DNA from: Candidatus Nomurabacteria bacterium GW2011_GWE2_34_25
Lineage (GTDB): Bacteria > Patescibacteriota > Minisyncoccia > Phycocordibacterales > UBA9973
Assembly: GCA_000990325.1 (NCBI GenBank)
Contig: LBPS01000007.1
Coordinates: 1 to 32,360, forward strand
Direction: 5' to 3'
DNA length: 32,360 nucleotides
The notes under the pieces: model-generated
Told to the model about the DNA's origin: nothing
The model's input: only the letters and a program-made list of their open reading frames with translations
Database searches by the model: none
Part shown: piece after piece, positions 1-7,407 of the stretch
How the letters are laid out: the number at the start of each line of letters is the position of its first letter
Position numbering within the stretch: the stretch's first letter is position 1
Program-made: the position numbers and the translations under genes

Positions 1-1
1 C

Positions 2-562
2 ATTTACGCAAGGCCTTTAAATGACAATGCCACATTTACAGTTTATCAACCAGGATTAATTGGTAACTATAAATCCCTCTCCGACTGGCAAACCTTCTCC
101 TCCCAAGACGCCAACTCCAAAAAGTCCCCCATTTCTATCACTTCCGAATCCGACATCTTCTTCGACTACAACGCCACCCAATCCTCCAAAACAGTCTCCC
201 TCCCTTGGCCAGTAGTAGATATGGACGGAGTCAAACATACAGGTAACATAACTATTGATCCATATCGTTCTGTCATATATCTAAAAGATCCCAACCCTAC
301 ACCCGAACCAGAAATAATTACTCCACCCATCACTCCACCAGCCACTCCATCAGGTGGCGGCGGAGGAGGCGGCGGCTCCTCATCCACCCCTTCCACTCCA
401 TCCCTAACCGAGACCCAACTAAAAGCCAAATCAAAAGACATCAAACAAGACGGACATCTAAACATCATCGACTTCAACATCATCATGACCGGAGATGGTA
501 AGATCGACATCTTTGATATCAATCAATTGATGGTTTATTGGGATGTGAAATATACTGTATAA
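2..562 (+). CDS. C-terminal part of a secreted surface protein with dockerin-like Ca-binding loops (5' partial)
   Basis: Frame 2 is open from the window edge, so the ORF track entry at 221 is only an internal Met; the true start lies upstream. What is visible is a beta-rich segment, a Pro-rich hinge (PEPEIITPPITPP), a poly-Gly/Ser linker (GGGGGGGGSSS), and a tail with two Asp-rich loops, DGHLNIIDFN and DGKIDIFDIN, spaced like the duplicated Ca-binding loops of type I dockerins. The stretch between the two loops is shorter than in a classical dockerin. Linker plus dockerin-like tail suggests an extracellular modular protein that docks to a partner or to the cell surface; no cohesin gene is seen in the window. 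The coding strand uses many C-ending codons (tcc, ctc, acc, gcc, atc), unlike the A/T-ending codons of its neighbours. A function beyond surface protein cannot be assigned. Confidence 0.75.
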   Translation: MYARPLNDNATFTVYQPGLIGNYKSLSDWQTFSSQDANSKKSPISITSESDIFFDYNATQSSKTVSLPWPVVDMDGVKHTGNITIDPYRSVIYLKDPNPTPEPEIITPPITPPATPSGGGGGGGGSSSTPSTPSLTETQLKAKSKDIKQDGHLNIIDFNIIMTGDGKIDIFDINQLMVYWDVKYTV

Positions 563-580
563 TTTTATGGTGAAGGGCTT

Positions 581-720
581 GCCCCCACACTTAATTTGCT
601 GTAGCTTTTTTGTTCTACCGACAAAACATTTATCTATTTTTTATATTTATTACTCAAAATAAGAATATTATTATTTTTAATATTGAAAAAGCAGAATAAC
701 AGCAAATTGAGTGTAGGGGG
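581..720. repeat. Imperfect inverted repeat upstream of rpsL
   Basis: The left arm (581-611, core ACACTTAATTTGCTGT) and right arm (686-720, core ACAGCAAATTGAGTGT) are reverse complements with a few differences, and both continue into a GCTTTTTT-like tract toward the centre. About 75 bp of very AT-rich DNA lies between them. It could fold as one long hairpin, end the upstream transcript, or be the relic of a small palindromic element. Confidence 0.6.
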
Positions 721-759
721 CTTGCTTTTTTAGAAACTTTATAGTAAAGTACGAGGACT

Positions 760-779
760 AGTCGTTTCGACTATTTTTG
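760..779 (+). promoter_or_regulatory. Small hairpin with T-run in the rpsL leader
   Basis: AGTCG-TTT-CGACT is followed by ATTTTTG, a weak intrinsic-terminator shape about 30 bp before the rpsL start. It may act as a leader attenuator or simply terminate upstream readthrough. The stem is only 5 bp, so confidence is low. Confidence 0.35.
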
Positions 780-807
780 TTTGAAATACATGTTCAATTA
801 GAAAATT

Positions 808-1233
808 ATGCCCACAATCAATCAATTGGTTCGAAAGAGCCGTAAAATAATAAAAAGAAAGTCAAAGGCCGTAGCTTTAGCTCGCGGTTTTAATTCGATT
901 CACAATAAGCCAGTATTCTATCCAGCTCCCTTTAAGCGTGGAGTTTGTACTAAAGTTTCAACCACTACTCCTAAGAAGCCTAACTCAGCTCTTCGTAAGA
1001 TTGCCCGTGTTAGACTTACAAATGGTATGGAAGTTACAGCATATATTCCAGGAGAAGGACACAACTTACAAGAACACTCAGTTGTCATGATTCGTGGTGG
1101 TCGTGTGAAAGACCTTATCGGAGTACGTTACCACATCGTTCGTGGACGTCTTGATACAACAGGAGTAGAGAAGCGTCGTCAGTCAAGAAGTCTCTATGGT
1201 ACAAAGACACCAAAAGCAGCAGTTAAAAAATAA
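808..1233 (+). CDS. rpsL: 30S ribosomal protein S12 (uS12)
   Basis: uS12 sits at the decoding centre of the 30S subunit and helps control fidelity. The family signatures are clear: PTINQLVRK at the N-terminus, [13 protein letters not shown] (residues about 52-64), [10 protein letters not shown] and GGRVKDL. At 141 residues it is longer than the usual ~124. The extra length is mainly an insertion at about residues 20-42 ([20 protein letters not shown] region) before KRGVCT. The Lys matching E. coli K43 is kept. The near-universal KDLPG motif reads KDLIG here, a substitution at the Pro whose mutation in E. coli alters streptomycin response. First gene of a str operon, 11 bp before rpsG. No Shine-Dalgarno sequence is visible. 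Confidence 0.97.
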   Translation: MPTINQLVRKSRKIIKRKSKAVALARGFNSIHNKPVFYPAPFKRGVCTKVSTTTPKKPNSALRKIARVRLTNGMEVTAYIPGEGHNLQEHSVVMIRGGRVKDLIGVRYHIVRGRLDTTGVEKRRQSRSLYGTKTPKAAVKK

Positions 1234-1244
1234 TTTAAAATAGT

Positions 1245-1715
1245 ATGCGAAGAAAAATAAAAAACAGAAATATAGTTGACCCAGATATAATGTATAACTC
1301 TCAGAAGTTAGGTAAGTTCATAAACAACATCATGGTTCATGGCAAGAAGGAAACAGCTCGCAAGGCCGTGTATAAAGCTTTTGAAATAATTAAAGAAAAA
1401 ACTGGTAATCCAAATCCTCTTGAAGTTTTCGACACTGCACTGAAGAATGCTGGTCCTACAGTTGAGGTTCGTTCACGTCGTATTGGTGGTGCTAACTATC
1501 AAGTTCCTCGTGAAGTTCGCCCTGAAAGACGTTTAGCCCTCGCAATGCGTTGGATTATTGGGGCAGCTCGTTCAAAGAAAGGAGCACCTATACACGAAAA
1601 GCTTGCTGAAGAATTGATACTTGCCTCTAAAAATGAAGGAATTGCAATCAAGAAAAGAGACGATACTCACAAGATGGCAGAATCAAACAAAGCCTTTGCA
1701 CACTTCGCTTGGTAG
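1245..1715 (+). CDS. rpsG: 30S ribosomal protein S7 (uS7)
   Basis: uS7 nucleates assembly of the 30S head and contacts the 3' major domain of 16S rRNA. The 156-residue length is normal. Family motifs include DPxxxS-like DPDIMYNS, KLGKFINNIMVHGKK, NAGPTVEVRSRRIGGANYQVP and the C-terminal KRDDTHKMAESNKAFAHFAW. It follows rpsL closely, as in most bacterial str operons, and is followed by a strong hairpin terminator rather than directly by fusA. The C-terminal tail stops just after the FAHF(A)W motif, as in many bacterial S7 proteins. Identification is secure. Confidence 0.97.
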   Translation: MRRKIKNRNIVDPDIMYNSQKLGKFINNIMVHGKKETARKAVYKAFEIIKEKTGNPNPLEVFDTALKNAGPTVEVRSRRIGGANYQVPREVRPERRLALAMRWIIGAARSKKGAPIHEKLAEELILASKNEGIAIKKRDDTHKMAESNKAFAHFAW

Positions 1716-1739
1716 CAGTTATATAAAATATTTAAACGT

Positions 1740-1765
1740 AAAACTCTCCGAAAGGGGAGTTTTGA
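1740..1765 (+). terminator. Intrinsic terminator after rpsG
   Basis: AAAACTCTCC-GAAA-GGGGAGTTTT: a 10-bp stem with one G-U-type pair, closed by a GNRA tetraloop and ending in a T4 tract. It separates rpsL-rpsG from the inserted genes and fusA. Confidence 0.8.
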
Positions 1766-1767
1766 TG

Positions 1768-1773
1768 TATAAT
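1768..1773 (+). promoter_or_regulatory. -10 box for the 61-aa ORF
   Basis: A perfect TATAAT immediately follows the rpsG terminator, about 35 bp before the ATG at 1809. No clear -35 box. Confidence 0.5.
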
Positions 1774-1808
1774 GTAATAGAAATATAAATCTTTTAATTC
1801 TATGTGTT

Positions 1809-1994
1809 ATGTATAAAAAACTTAGCAGAAGTGAGGAAATTCTGGCAAATTTACCAGAGATTCCAGTTGACCCAGAAGAAGAACTGCAAAAGATGGAAAG
1901 AATGAATTCTTACATGAGGGAAGTGCGTAGAGACTTTATTTACAAAAGCGCCATGTCTGAAAGAAGTGCTTCTGAAGTAATTTTAAATAGTTGA
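1809..1994 (+). CDS. Small hypothetical protein (61 aa)
   Basis: I do not recognise a family. The protein is short, charged and predicted helical, with an N-terminal segment (KLSRSEEILANLPEIPVDPEEELQKMERM) followed by a basic stretch (REVRRDFIYK). It has no signal peptide or membrane segment. Support for it being real: its own TATAAT box, its position in a gap between an intrinsic terminator and the next promoter, acidic/basic patterning typical of a folded small protein, and a TGA stop just before the palindrome that begins the next unit. It is the first of two extra genes inserted between rpsG and fusA. It might be a partner of the PaaX/Cas2-like gene or an unrelated small protein. Confidence 0.5.
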   Translation: MYKKLSRSEEILANLPEIPVDPEEELQKMERMNSYMREVRRDFIYKSAMSERSASEVILNS

Positions 1995-2015
1995 TGCAAA
2001 TCAGCTATTTATTTT

Positions 2016-2051
2016 TTTACCAACCTAAACCTATGGGTTTGAGTAGGTAAA
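2016..2051. promoter_or_regulatory. 36-bp palindrome (copy 1), likely operator of the PaaX/Cas2-like gene
   Basis: TTTACCAACCTAAACCTA is followed by TGGGTTTGAGTAGGTAAA, its imperfect reverse complement. It covers the expected -35 position of the promoter at 2054-2062, the usual place for a repressor site. A near-identical palindrome follows the gene at 2573-2608. Several non-Watson-Crick positions are G-T pairs, so an RNA hairpin is also possible. Confidence 0.65.
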
Positions 2052-2053
2052 GA

Positions 2054-2062
2054 TGATATAAT
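2054..2062 (+). promoter_or_regulatory. Extended -10 promoter giving a leaderless transcript
   Basis: TGATATAAT (extended -10) ends 7 bp before the ATG at 2069, so transcription should start at the A of the start codon. The -35 position is occupied by the 36-bp palindrome. Confidence 0.65.
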
Positions 2063-2068
2063 ATAATT

Positions 2069-2569
2069 ATGAGCGTAGAAAAATTGATTTTAGAATATTT
2101 AAAAGAAAATAAAAATAAGCCCGCTATTAGACATGCAGGTGTTCGGTTAGGATTTTTGGGTTTGCCTGATTTTAAGTATTATAAATATCAGACACTTGCG
2201 AATCGATGTTCGGAATTAAAAAATAGGGGATATGTAAAAGAAGTGAATGGACAATATTTTATAACTTATAAAGGGGAAGAATTTTTAAACAGAAAAGCAA
2301 GATTCAATTTTAAAACATTTGTATCAGAAAAAACAGATAAAGATCCAAAAGATTTACTTATATTATATGATATTCCTCAAAATCAAACTTCAATAAGAAA
2401 TTGGTTTAGAAGGGAGCTTCAAAATTTTCATTTTGTCATGGTACAGAGAAGTGTCTGGGTTGGTCCATTTCCATTACCTAAAGATTTTTTACAATATGTC
2501 AAAGAAATGAAAATCAGTAAAAATTTTAAAACGTTTAAATTAGAAAAAGGATTAAATATACAAAAATAA
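2069..2569 (+). CDS. PaaX-type regulator / Cas2-fold protein
   Basis: The N-terminal ~85 residues look like a winged helix with repeated basic and aromatic residues (YQTLANRCSELKNRGYVKEVNGQYFITYKGEEFL). The C-terminal half has the PaaX-C/Cas2 ferredoxin-like pattern: first strand KDLLILYDIPQNQ, a helix with RNWFRRELQNF, then second strand HFVMVQRSVWVGPFPLP. Proteins combining a winged helix with a Cas2-like domain are common in Parcubacteria; here there is no cas1, other cas gene or CRISPR array. The gene is inserted in the str operon between rpsG and fusA, appears leaderless, and has a 36-bp palindrome over its -35 region and a second copy 3 bp after its stop. The likeliest role is an autoregulated DNA-binding protein; a nuclease or a selfish mobile unit is an open alternative. 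The Asp of ILYDIP matches the position of the Cas2 metal-binding Asp. Confidence 0.75.
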   Translation: MSVEKLILEYLKENKNKPAIRHAGVRLGFLGLPDFKYYKYQTLANRCSELKNRGYVKEVNGQYFITYKGEEFLNRKARFNFKTFVSEKTDKDPKDLLILYDIPQNQTSIRNWFRRELQNFHFVMVQRSVWVGPFPLPKDFLQYVKEMKISKNFKTFKLEKGLNIQK

Positions 2570-2572
2570 TTC

Positions 2573-2608
2573 TTTACCAAGTTAAACCTATGGGTTTGAG
2601 TTGGTAAA
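2573..2608. repeat. 36-bp palindrome (copy 2), after the PaaX/Cas2-like gene
   Basis: TTTACCAAGTTAAACCTA / TGGGTTTGAGTTGGTAAA. The core AAACCTATGGGTTTGAGT and both ends are identical to the copy at 2016-2051; the few differences are at arm positions 9-11 and one base in the right arm. It begins 3 bp after the stop codon. It may double as a terminator (GTAAAGAGGGTTTTTGAG follows) or mark the edge of a mobile unit. Confidence 0.65.
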
Positions 2609-2649
2609 GAGGGTTTTTGAGAAAAATTGAAAGAGGAGTGGAAATTTTC

Positions 2650-2678
2650 TTGCAAAAAAGGTGAATATATTGTATATT
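2650..2678 (+). promoter_or_regulatory. fusA: Candidate fusA promoter
   Basis: TTGCAA (2650-2655), a 17-bp spacer and TATATT (2673-2678) with TG directly upstream. Start would be near 2685, leaving a ~75-nt leader before fusA that holds the hairpin at 2687 and a heptad array. Confidence 0.45.
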
Positions 2679-2686
2679 TGGGGGAC

Positions 2687-2709
2687 AAAAGACTGCTATG
2701 TCTTTTTTT
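2687..2709 (+). terminator. Hairpin with T-run between the PaaX/Cas2-like gene and fusA
   Basis: AAAAGAC-TGCTAT-GTCTTTT followed by more T. It has intrinsic-terminator form. It either ends the upstream transcript or, if the 2650-2678 promoter is used, sits at the very 5' end of the fusA leader. Confidence 0.55.
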
Positions 2710-2721
2710 ATTACTAAAAAT

Positions 2722-2756
2722 ACTAGTCACTAAAACCTAGCAACTAGAAACTAATT
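2722..2756 (+). repeat. CTAG heptad array in the fusA leader
   Basis: Five consecutive 7-mers in perfect phase: ACTAGTC ACTAAAA CCTAGCA ACTAGAA ACTAATT. It ends 4 bp before the fusA ATG. The same degenerate 7-bp-period pattern recurs in the efp leader (19296-19330) and around 24.5 kb. Confidence 0.7.
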
Positions 2757-2760
2757 AAAC

Positions 2761-4902
2761 ATGGAAAGAGATTATCCACTAGAAAAAGTAAGAAATTTTG
2801 GTATTATTGCTCACATTGATGCGGGAAAGACTACCACAAGTGAACGTGTCCTGTTCTATACAGGAGTGTCACACAAAATAGGTGAAGTTCACGACGGGGA
2901 GACAACCACAGACTGGATGGAGCAAGAAAGAGAGAGGGGTATTACTATTACTTCTGCAGCTGTTACTTGTTTCTGGAACCCTACATACGCACCAACTGAT
3001 AAGAATAAGAAACATCGTTTCAATATTATCGATACACCTGGACACATTGACTTTACTGTTGAAGTGAAGCGTTCACTTCGTGTACTCGATGGAGCTGTCG
3101 TGGTGTTCGATGGAGTTGCTGGAGTAGAACCTCAATCAGAAACTAATTGGCGTTATGCTGACGAAGCACTCGTTCCAAGAATTTGTTTTATAAACAAGCT
3201 TGATCGTATTGGTGCATCTTTTGAGCATTCATATGCGACAATTCTAGATCGCTTAAATAAAAATGCTATTCGTATGCAGATTCCTATTGGACTTGAAGAA
3301 AAACATGAAGGAGTAGTGGATTTGCTAAAAATGAAAGCTTACTATTTTGAAGGGGAGATGGGCTCATCCGTTATTGAAAAAGATATTCCAGAAAATTTAA
3401 AAGCTGAAGCAGAAAAGTATCATGCGGAATTGATCGAGAAGATTGTTGAACAAGACGATACAATTATGACAGAATATCTAGATGGTAAAATTCCAACTCT
3501 CGATGTTTTAAAATCTTTAATGAGAAAAGCAGTTATTGCAAATAAAATTTTCCCAGTTTTTGCAGGTTCAGCTTTAAAGAATAAGGGAGTACAGCTCGTA
3601 CTTGATGCTGTCGTGGACTACCTTCCTTCACCGATCGACATTCCAGCCATAGAAGGTATTAATCCTGACAATGACGAAAAGGATGTACGTCACGCTTCTG
3701 ACGCTGAGCCATTTTCAGCTCTTGCTTTCAAGGTTGCTACAGATCCATTTGTCGGACAGATTATATTCTTCCGTGTTTATTCAGGAACACTAGCTGCTGG
3801 AAGTTATGTATATAATCCTCGCACTCGTAACAAAGAACGTATTGGACGAATCCTTCGTATGCATGCCAATGATCGTGAAGAAGTGAAGAAAGTTTATGCA
3901 GGAGAGATAGCAGCAGCAGTAGGATTGAAAGATACTATCACTTCAGATACTTTGTGTGATGAAGAACACCCAATTGAACTTTACCGTATTGTTTTCCCTG
4001 AGCCAGTTATTCAGCTACGTGTTGAACCAAAGACTAAAGCTGACCAAGAGAAAATGGGTATGGCCCTTTCACGTCTTGCACAAGAAGATCCAACTTTCCG
4101 GGTTACGACAGATGCAGAAACTAACGAAACAATTATCGCAGGAATGGGAGAACTTCATCTTGAAATTATCGTTGATCGTATGAAGCGTGAATTCTCAGTT
4201 GAGACAAATGTAGGTAAGCCTCAGGTTGCGTACCGTGAGACTATCACAGGTGAAGCCCAAGTAGAAGGTAAATATATTAAGCAGTCAGGAGGCCGTGGTA
4301 ACTATGGTCACGTGAAGATTAAGATCAAGCCTATGGATCAAAGTATTAAAGCCGAAGATCTTCCAAAGAATGTAAAAAGAGAAAAAGGATTTGAATTCAT
4401 AAATACAATCAAAGGAGGAGCTATTCCACAAGAATATATTCCTGCTTGTGAAAAAGGATTCAAAGAAGGACTCGACAGGGGAGTACTTGCAGGATTCAAA
4501 CTTGAAAATGTTTCTGTAGAGCTTTACGATGGATCATTCCATGATGTTGACTCCAACGAAATGGCCTTCAAGATTGCAGCTTCAATGGCAGTACAAGATG
4601 CATGTAAAATTGCTCGCCCAGTAATACTAGAACCAATGATGCAAGTAGAAGTTGTGACGCCAGATAAATTCATGGGAGATGTAACAGGATCACTTTCTTC
4701 AAAGCGTGGACTTATAGAAGGAATGGAAGCGAGAGGTATGAATCAAGCAGTCAAGGCTGTTGTGCCTCTATCTGAAATGTTTGGATATATGACAACTCTT
4801 CGCTCTATGACAGAAGGAAGAGCAGGGTTTACAATGGAATTCTTACGTTATGATATAGTGCCACAAAGTGTTGCTACTTCTATAATAGAGGCAAGAAAAT
4901 AA
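2761..4902 (+). CDS. fusA: Elongation factor G
   Basis: EF-G is the GTPase that drives tRNA-mRNA translocation on the ribosome. At 713 residues it has the usual length and domain order: G domain with P-loop AHIDAGKTT (residues about 17-25), switch II DTPGH, NKLDR and GSA; domain II; and the domain IV motif [10 protein letters not shown]. The C-terminal [15 protein letters not shown] is standard. The gene keeps its str-operon place downstream of rpsG, but with two unrelated genes in between and its own putative promoter. No tuf follows; the gene ends in a strong hairpin terminator. The leader carries a CTAG heptad array right up to the start. Start at 2761 is the conserved N-terminus [24 protein letters not shown]. 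Confidence 0.98.
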   Translation: MERDYPLEKVRNFGIIAHIDAGKTTTSERVLFYTGVSHKIGEVHDGETTTDWMEQERERGITITSAAVTCFWNPTYAPTDKNKKHRFNIIDTPGHIDFTVEVKRSLRVLDGAVVVFDGVAGVEPQSETNWRYADEALVPRICFINKLDRIGASFEHSYATILDRLNKNAIRMQIPIGLEEKHEGVVDLLKMKAYYFEGEMGSSVIEKDIPENLKAEAEKYHAELIEKIVEQDDTIMTEYLDGKIPTLDVLKSLMRKAVIANKIFPVFAGSALKNKGVQLVLDAVVDYLPSPIDIPAIEGINPDNDEKDVRHASDAEPFSALAFKVATDPFVGQIIFFRVYSGTLAAGSYVYNPRTRNKERIGRILRMHANDREEVKKVYAGEIAAAVGLKDTITSDTLCDEEHPIELYRIVFPEPVIQLRVEPKTKADQEKMGMALSRLAQEDPTFRVTTDAETNETIIAGMGELHLEIIVDRMKREFSVETNVGKPQVAYRETITGEAQVEGKYIKQSGGRGNYGHVKIKIKPMDQSIKAEDLPKNVKREKGFEFINTIKGGAIPQEYIPACEKGFKEGLDRGVLAGFKLENVSVELYDGSFHDVDSNEMAFKIAASMAVQDACKIARPVILEPMMQVEVVTPDKFMGDVTGSLSSKRGLIEGMEARGMNQAVKAVVPLSEMFGYMTTLRSMTEGRAGFTMEFLRYDIVPQSVATSIIEARK

Positions 4903-4921
4903 GTAAGTATTATTTGTAAAT

Positions 4922-4957
4922 AAAATACCTTATTATTTTAATAATAAGGTATTTTAT
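4922..4957 (+). terminator. Terminator after fusA
   Basis: Perfect 15-bp stem AAAATACCTTATTAT-TTTA-ATAATAAGGTATTTT. The final TTTT serves as the U-tract on the plus strand. Confidence 0.8.
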
Positions 4958-5048
4958 AGTTATGCACATGTATATTAATAATTTATTACCAGAATATTTT
5001 AATTTATGTTATTATATTTAAATAGTATTATAAATTTAATATTTCTCT

Positions 5049-5696
5049 ATGAAAAAAATCATGTTCAAAAGGGTTCTAGTTGCTTCGATTATTTCGTTGT
5101 TCTTTGTGCAGTCACTTTATTTGACGCTTGAGCCAACTTATGTAATTGCGGCTTCTGTAAATGATTCAGTAGTGGTTACTCTCACTGTTGATGCAGGAAT
5201 TACTATTACTTCTCCTACGGATGTAACAATGTCTCCTAATATGGGCATCACCGCCAATGGATCTATCGGTAGTTCAGCTTGGACAGTAAAAACAAATAAT
5301 ACAACAGGTTACAGTCTAGCGGTCAAAGCCTCAGCAGCTCCAGCTCTTGTTAGTGGGGCAAATTCTTTTGCTGATTATACAGAGGCTGTTAATGGAACAC
5401 CTGAAGTTTGGTCTGTCCCAGCTTCTAGTAAAGAATTTGGTTATTCTGCTTATGGAACAGATGTTGCAACTGCTACTTGGGGGACTGGGGCTGGTTGTGG
5501 TTCAGCTGGGGCTCCATTGGGCACAATGAAATATGTTGGTTTTGAAATAACGGACAAAACTGTTGCTACTGCATCTACCGTCACACCTTTTGCTGGTACC
5601 GCCACAACAGTTTGTTATGCTGTTGAACAGGATACAGTCTATGCCGCTTCAGGAGTCTACACTGCCACTATTACTGCGACAGCGACAACCTTATAG
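5049..5696 (+). CDS. Secreted WxL-like surface protein, copy 1
   Basis: A signal peptide or N-terminal anchor (KRVLVASIISLFFVQSL) is followed by a mature Thr/Ala/Val-rich beta protein that starts near ASVNDSVVVTLTVD. A central SSAWTVKTNNTTGYSLAV and the terminal GVYTATITATATTL resemble in position and style the two conserved segments of Gram-positive WxL domains, though the second Trp is missing and the first reads WTV. Two Cys (GAGCGSAG and TTVCYAV) may form a disulfide. The next gene is a close paralogue with near-identical ends and a divergent middle. The cluster also encodes a WxL-interacting-type protein, so I infer a secreted partner of a surface complex. The assignment rests on context and motif style, not on a confident domain match; secreted beta-sandwich protein is the safe call. 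Confidence 0.65.
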   Translation: MKKIMFKRVLVASIISLFFVQSLYLTLEPTYVIAASVNDSVVVTLTVDAGITITSPTDVTMSPNMGITANGSIGSSAWTVKTNNTTGYSLAVKASAAPALVSGANSFADYTEAVNGTPEVWSVPASSKEFGYSAYGTDVATATWGTGAGCGSAGAPLGTMKYVGFEITDKTVATASTVTPFAGTATTVCYAVEQDTVYAASGVYTATITATATTL

Positions 5697-5718
5697 TTGT
5701 TTATTTATTTAAGTTTAG

Positions 5719-5724
5719 TATAAT
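5719..5724 (+). promoter_or_regulatory. -10 box between the two paralogues
   Basis: Perfect TATAAT 41 bp before the preferred ATG at 5766. It suggests the second copy has its own promoter in addition to readthrough. Confidence 0.4.
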
Positions 5725-5765
5725 TGAAATATATAGGTTATTTTATTAAAAAATTATTATTTTAT

Positions 5766-6413
5766 ATGAAAAAAGACATTATAAAGAAAGTTATTACAAT
5801 TTCGACCATTTCTTTGTTCTTTGTGCAGTCACTTTATTTGATACTTGAACCAACTTATGTGATTGCGGCTTCTGTAAATGATTCAGTAGTGGTTACTCTA
5901 ACTGTTGACTCTGGTATCACAATTACCACTCCATCTGATGTCACTATGGCTCCTAGTTTTGGCGTTGCTGCTGATAGTTCTATAGGATCTGCTACTTGGA
6001 ATGTAAAAACAAACCACGCTACAGGTTACAGTCTAGCAGTCAAGGCTTCAGCTTCTCCAGCTCTTGTCAGTGGGGCAAATAATTTTGCTGATTATACAGA
6101 AGGTACACCAACAGTACCAGAGCTTTGGTCCGTTGCATCTGGAGCAAAAGAATTTGGTTACTCTGCCTATGGGACTGATACTTCAACTGCAACCTGGGGA
6201 ACATCTGCTTCTTGTGGTTCTGCCGGAGTACCTGCTGCTGCACAGAAATATTTAGGTTTCGAGACAACTGATTTTACTGTAGCTACAAGAGCTGTTGTAA
6301 CAGCAACAACAGGAGTTGATACCACAGTTTGTTTTGCTGCACAGCAAAATGCTGTCTATGCCGCCTCAGGAGTCTACACTGCCACTATTACTGCGACAGC
6401 GACTGAGATTTAA
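5766..6413 (+). CDS. Secreted WxL-like surface protein, copy 2
   Basis: The ORF track starts at 5724, but that ATG lies at the -10 box and adds 14 residues absent from the paralogue. The Met at 5766 (MKKDIIKKVITISTISLFFVQSL) aligns with copy 1 and is preferred. The N-terminal ~65 residues and the last ~20 (YAASGVYTATITATAT) are almost identical to copy 1, including at DNA level, while the middle, from TEGTPTVPELWSV to the second Cys, has diverged. The motif TWNVKTNHATGYSL and two Cys are kept. The pattern points to tandem duplication with divergence or gene conversion. Likely exported and held at the surface with the products of the next genes. Confidence 0.65.
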   Translation: MKKDIIKKVITISTISLFFVQSLYLILEPTYVIAASVNDSVVVTLTVDSGITITTPSDVTMAPSFGVAADSSIGSATWNVKTNHATGYSLAVKASASPALVSGANNFADYTEGTPTVPELWSVASGAKEFGYSAYGTDTSTATWGTSASCGSAGVPAAAQKYLGFETTDFTVATRAVVTATTGVDTTVCFAAQQNAVYAASGVYTATITATATEI

Positions 6414-6425
6414 TACTTCAAATAT

Positions 6426-7394
6426 ATGAAAATTAATTATAAGAAAAAAATAGCAGTAGGGGTCGCTTTTTTAACGGCCTTTTCTTTTATTGGTGTTGCT
6501 TTGGCGTACGAGAAAACAAAAATTGATTTACCTGCTCAAAATGACTTTGTCGTTGAACCAGGTAAAACTGAAATATTTGTAAACCCAGGAGAAAATATAA
6601 CGAAAAGTATTACCATTACTAATCGTATTGGAAAAAATATTAAGTTTAAATTAACAACGGAAGACATGATTGGAACGAATGATTCGTTGTCACCTATTAA
6701 ACTATTAGGGGATGAAAAAGGTCCATATTCTGTCAAAAACTTTATTGAACCAGAAATTAGTGAATTTTCCCTAGAATTAGGAGAAAGAATTGTTATTCCT
6801 GTTAAAGTCTCTGTTCCTTTAGACGCCGAACCGCGTGGTTATTACGGGGCTCTTATTGTTTCAAACGAACCTGAAGTTATTGGTGACACCTCTTCTAAAG
6901 AAACAGAAGGTAAGGCTCGCCTTGTTTCTCGAATTGGGTCACTCTTTTTCTTAAGAATTAATGGGGAAGGTAAAGAATCTGGAGATCTAGAAGATTTTAA
7001 AATAATTGGACCAAATAAAACTTTCTACGAAAACAGGCCAAAGGGGTTTGAAATAGCTTTCAAAAATACAGGGAATGTGCACTTGGTGCCTCATGGCAGG
7101 ATAACCATTAGAAATATTTTAGGTCGGGATGTCGGGTCAATTCCTGTGGATGCATATTTTTCTCTTCCAGATTCTATTCGTTATCGTGAAGTTTTATGGG
7201 AAGAAGGTAGTGGTCTTGGTCGCTATACAGCCAATTTATCTTTATTCCCTGGCTTTGGAAATGAAAATCAAGAATCTTCTGTTGCTTTTTGGATTATCCC
7301 ATGGAAAATACTCTTAGCTACTTTTGTTGGGCTTATTGTTCTTATTTCTTTCATCTACTATATTCTCACTCGTTTCGAACTTAGGAAAAAATAA
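6426..7394 (+). CDS. WxL-interacting-type (DUF916-like) membrane protein
   Basis: 322 residues: a signal segment (VGVAFLTAFSFIGVALA), a soluble beta-rich ectodomain, one C-terminal TM helix (about residues 292-315, PWKILLATFVGLIVLISFIYYI) and a short basic tail. The ectodomain has features I associate with the DUF916/DUF3324 WxL-interacting proteins: FVEPGKTEIFVNPGENITKSITITNR near the start, PRGYYGALIVSN in the middle (family motif G-x-YxGxI-like), and FKNTGNVHLVPHGRITI in the second domain. In Firmicutes such proteins are encoded beside WxL proteins and hold them on peptidoglycan. The gap to the preceding gene is 12 bp and to the next 13 bp, so an operon is likely. The family call is by motif memory and should be tested with a profile search. 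Confidence 0.7.
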   Translation: MKINYKKKIAVGVAFLTAFSFIGVALAYEKTKIDLPAQNDFVVEPGKTEIFVNPGENITKSITITNRIGKNIKFKLTTEDMIGTNDSLSPIKLLGDEKGPYSVKNFIEPEISEFSLELGERIVIPVKVSVPLDAEPRGYYGALIVSNEPEVIGDTSSKETEGKARLVSRIGSLFFLRINGEGKESGDLEDFKIIGPNKTFYENRPKGFEIAFKNTGNVHLVPHGRITIRNILGRDVGSIPVDAYFSLPDSIRYREVLWEEGSGLGRYTANLSLFPGFGNENQESSVAFWIIPWKILLATFVGLIVLISFIYYILTRFELRKK

Positions 7395-7407
7395 TATTTA
7401 ATTTAGC

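Noticed and set aside
166-522. 118-aa minus-strand ORF
   Set aside because: Antisense shadow of the linker-rich surface protein; it consists of poly-Pro and low-complexity sequence from the Gly codons.
2069-2569. CRISPR system suggested by the Cas2-like fold
   Set aside because: No repeat-spacer array, no cas1 and no effector gene in the window; the protein has a PaaX-like N-terminal winged helix and its flanking repeats are just two palindromes.
5724-5765. Upstream start of the second WxL-like gene
   Set aside because: The extra 14 residues are missing in the paralogue and the ATG overlaps the TATAAT box.
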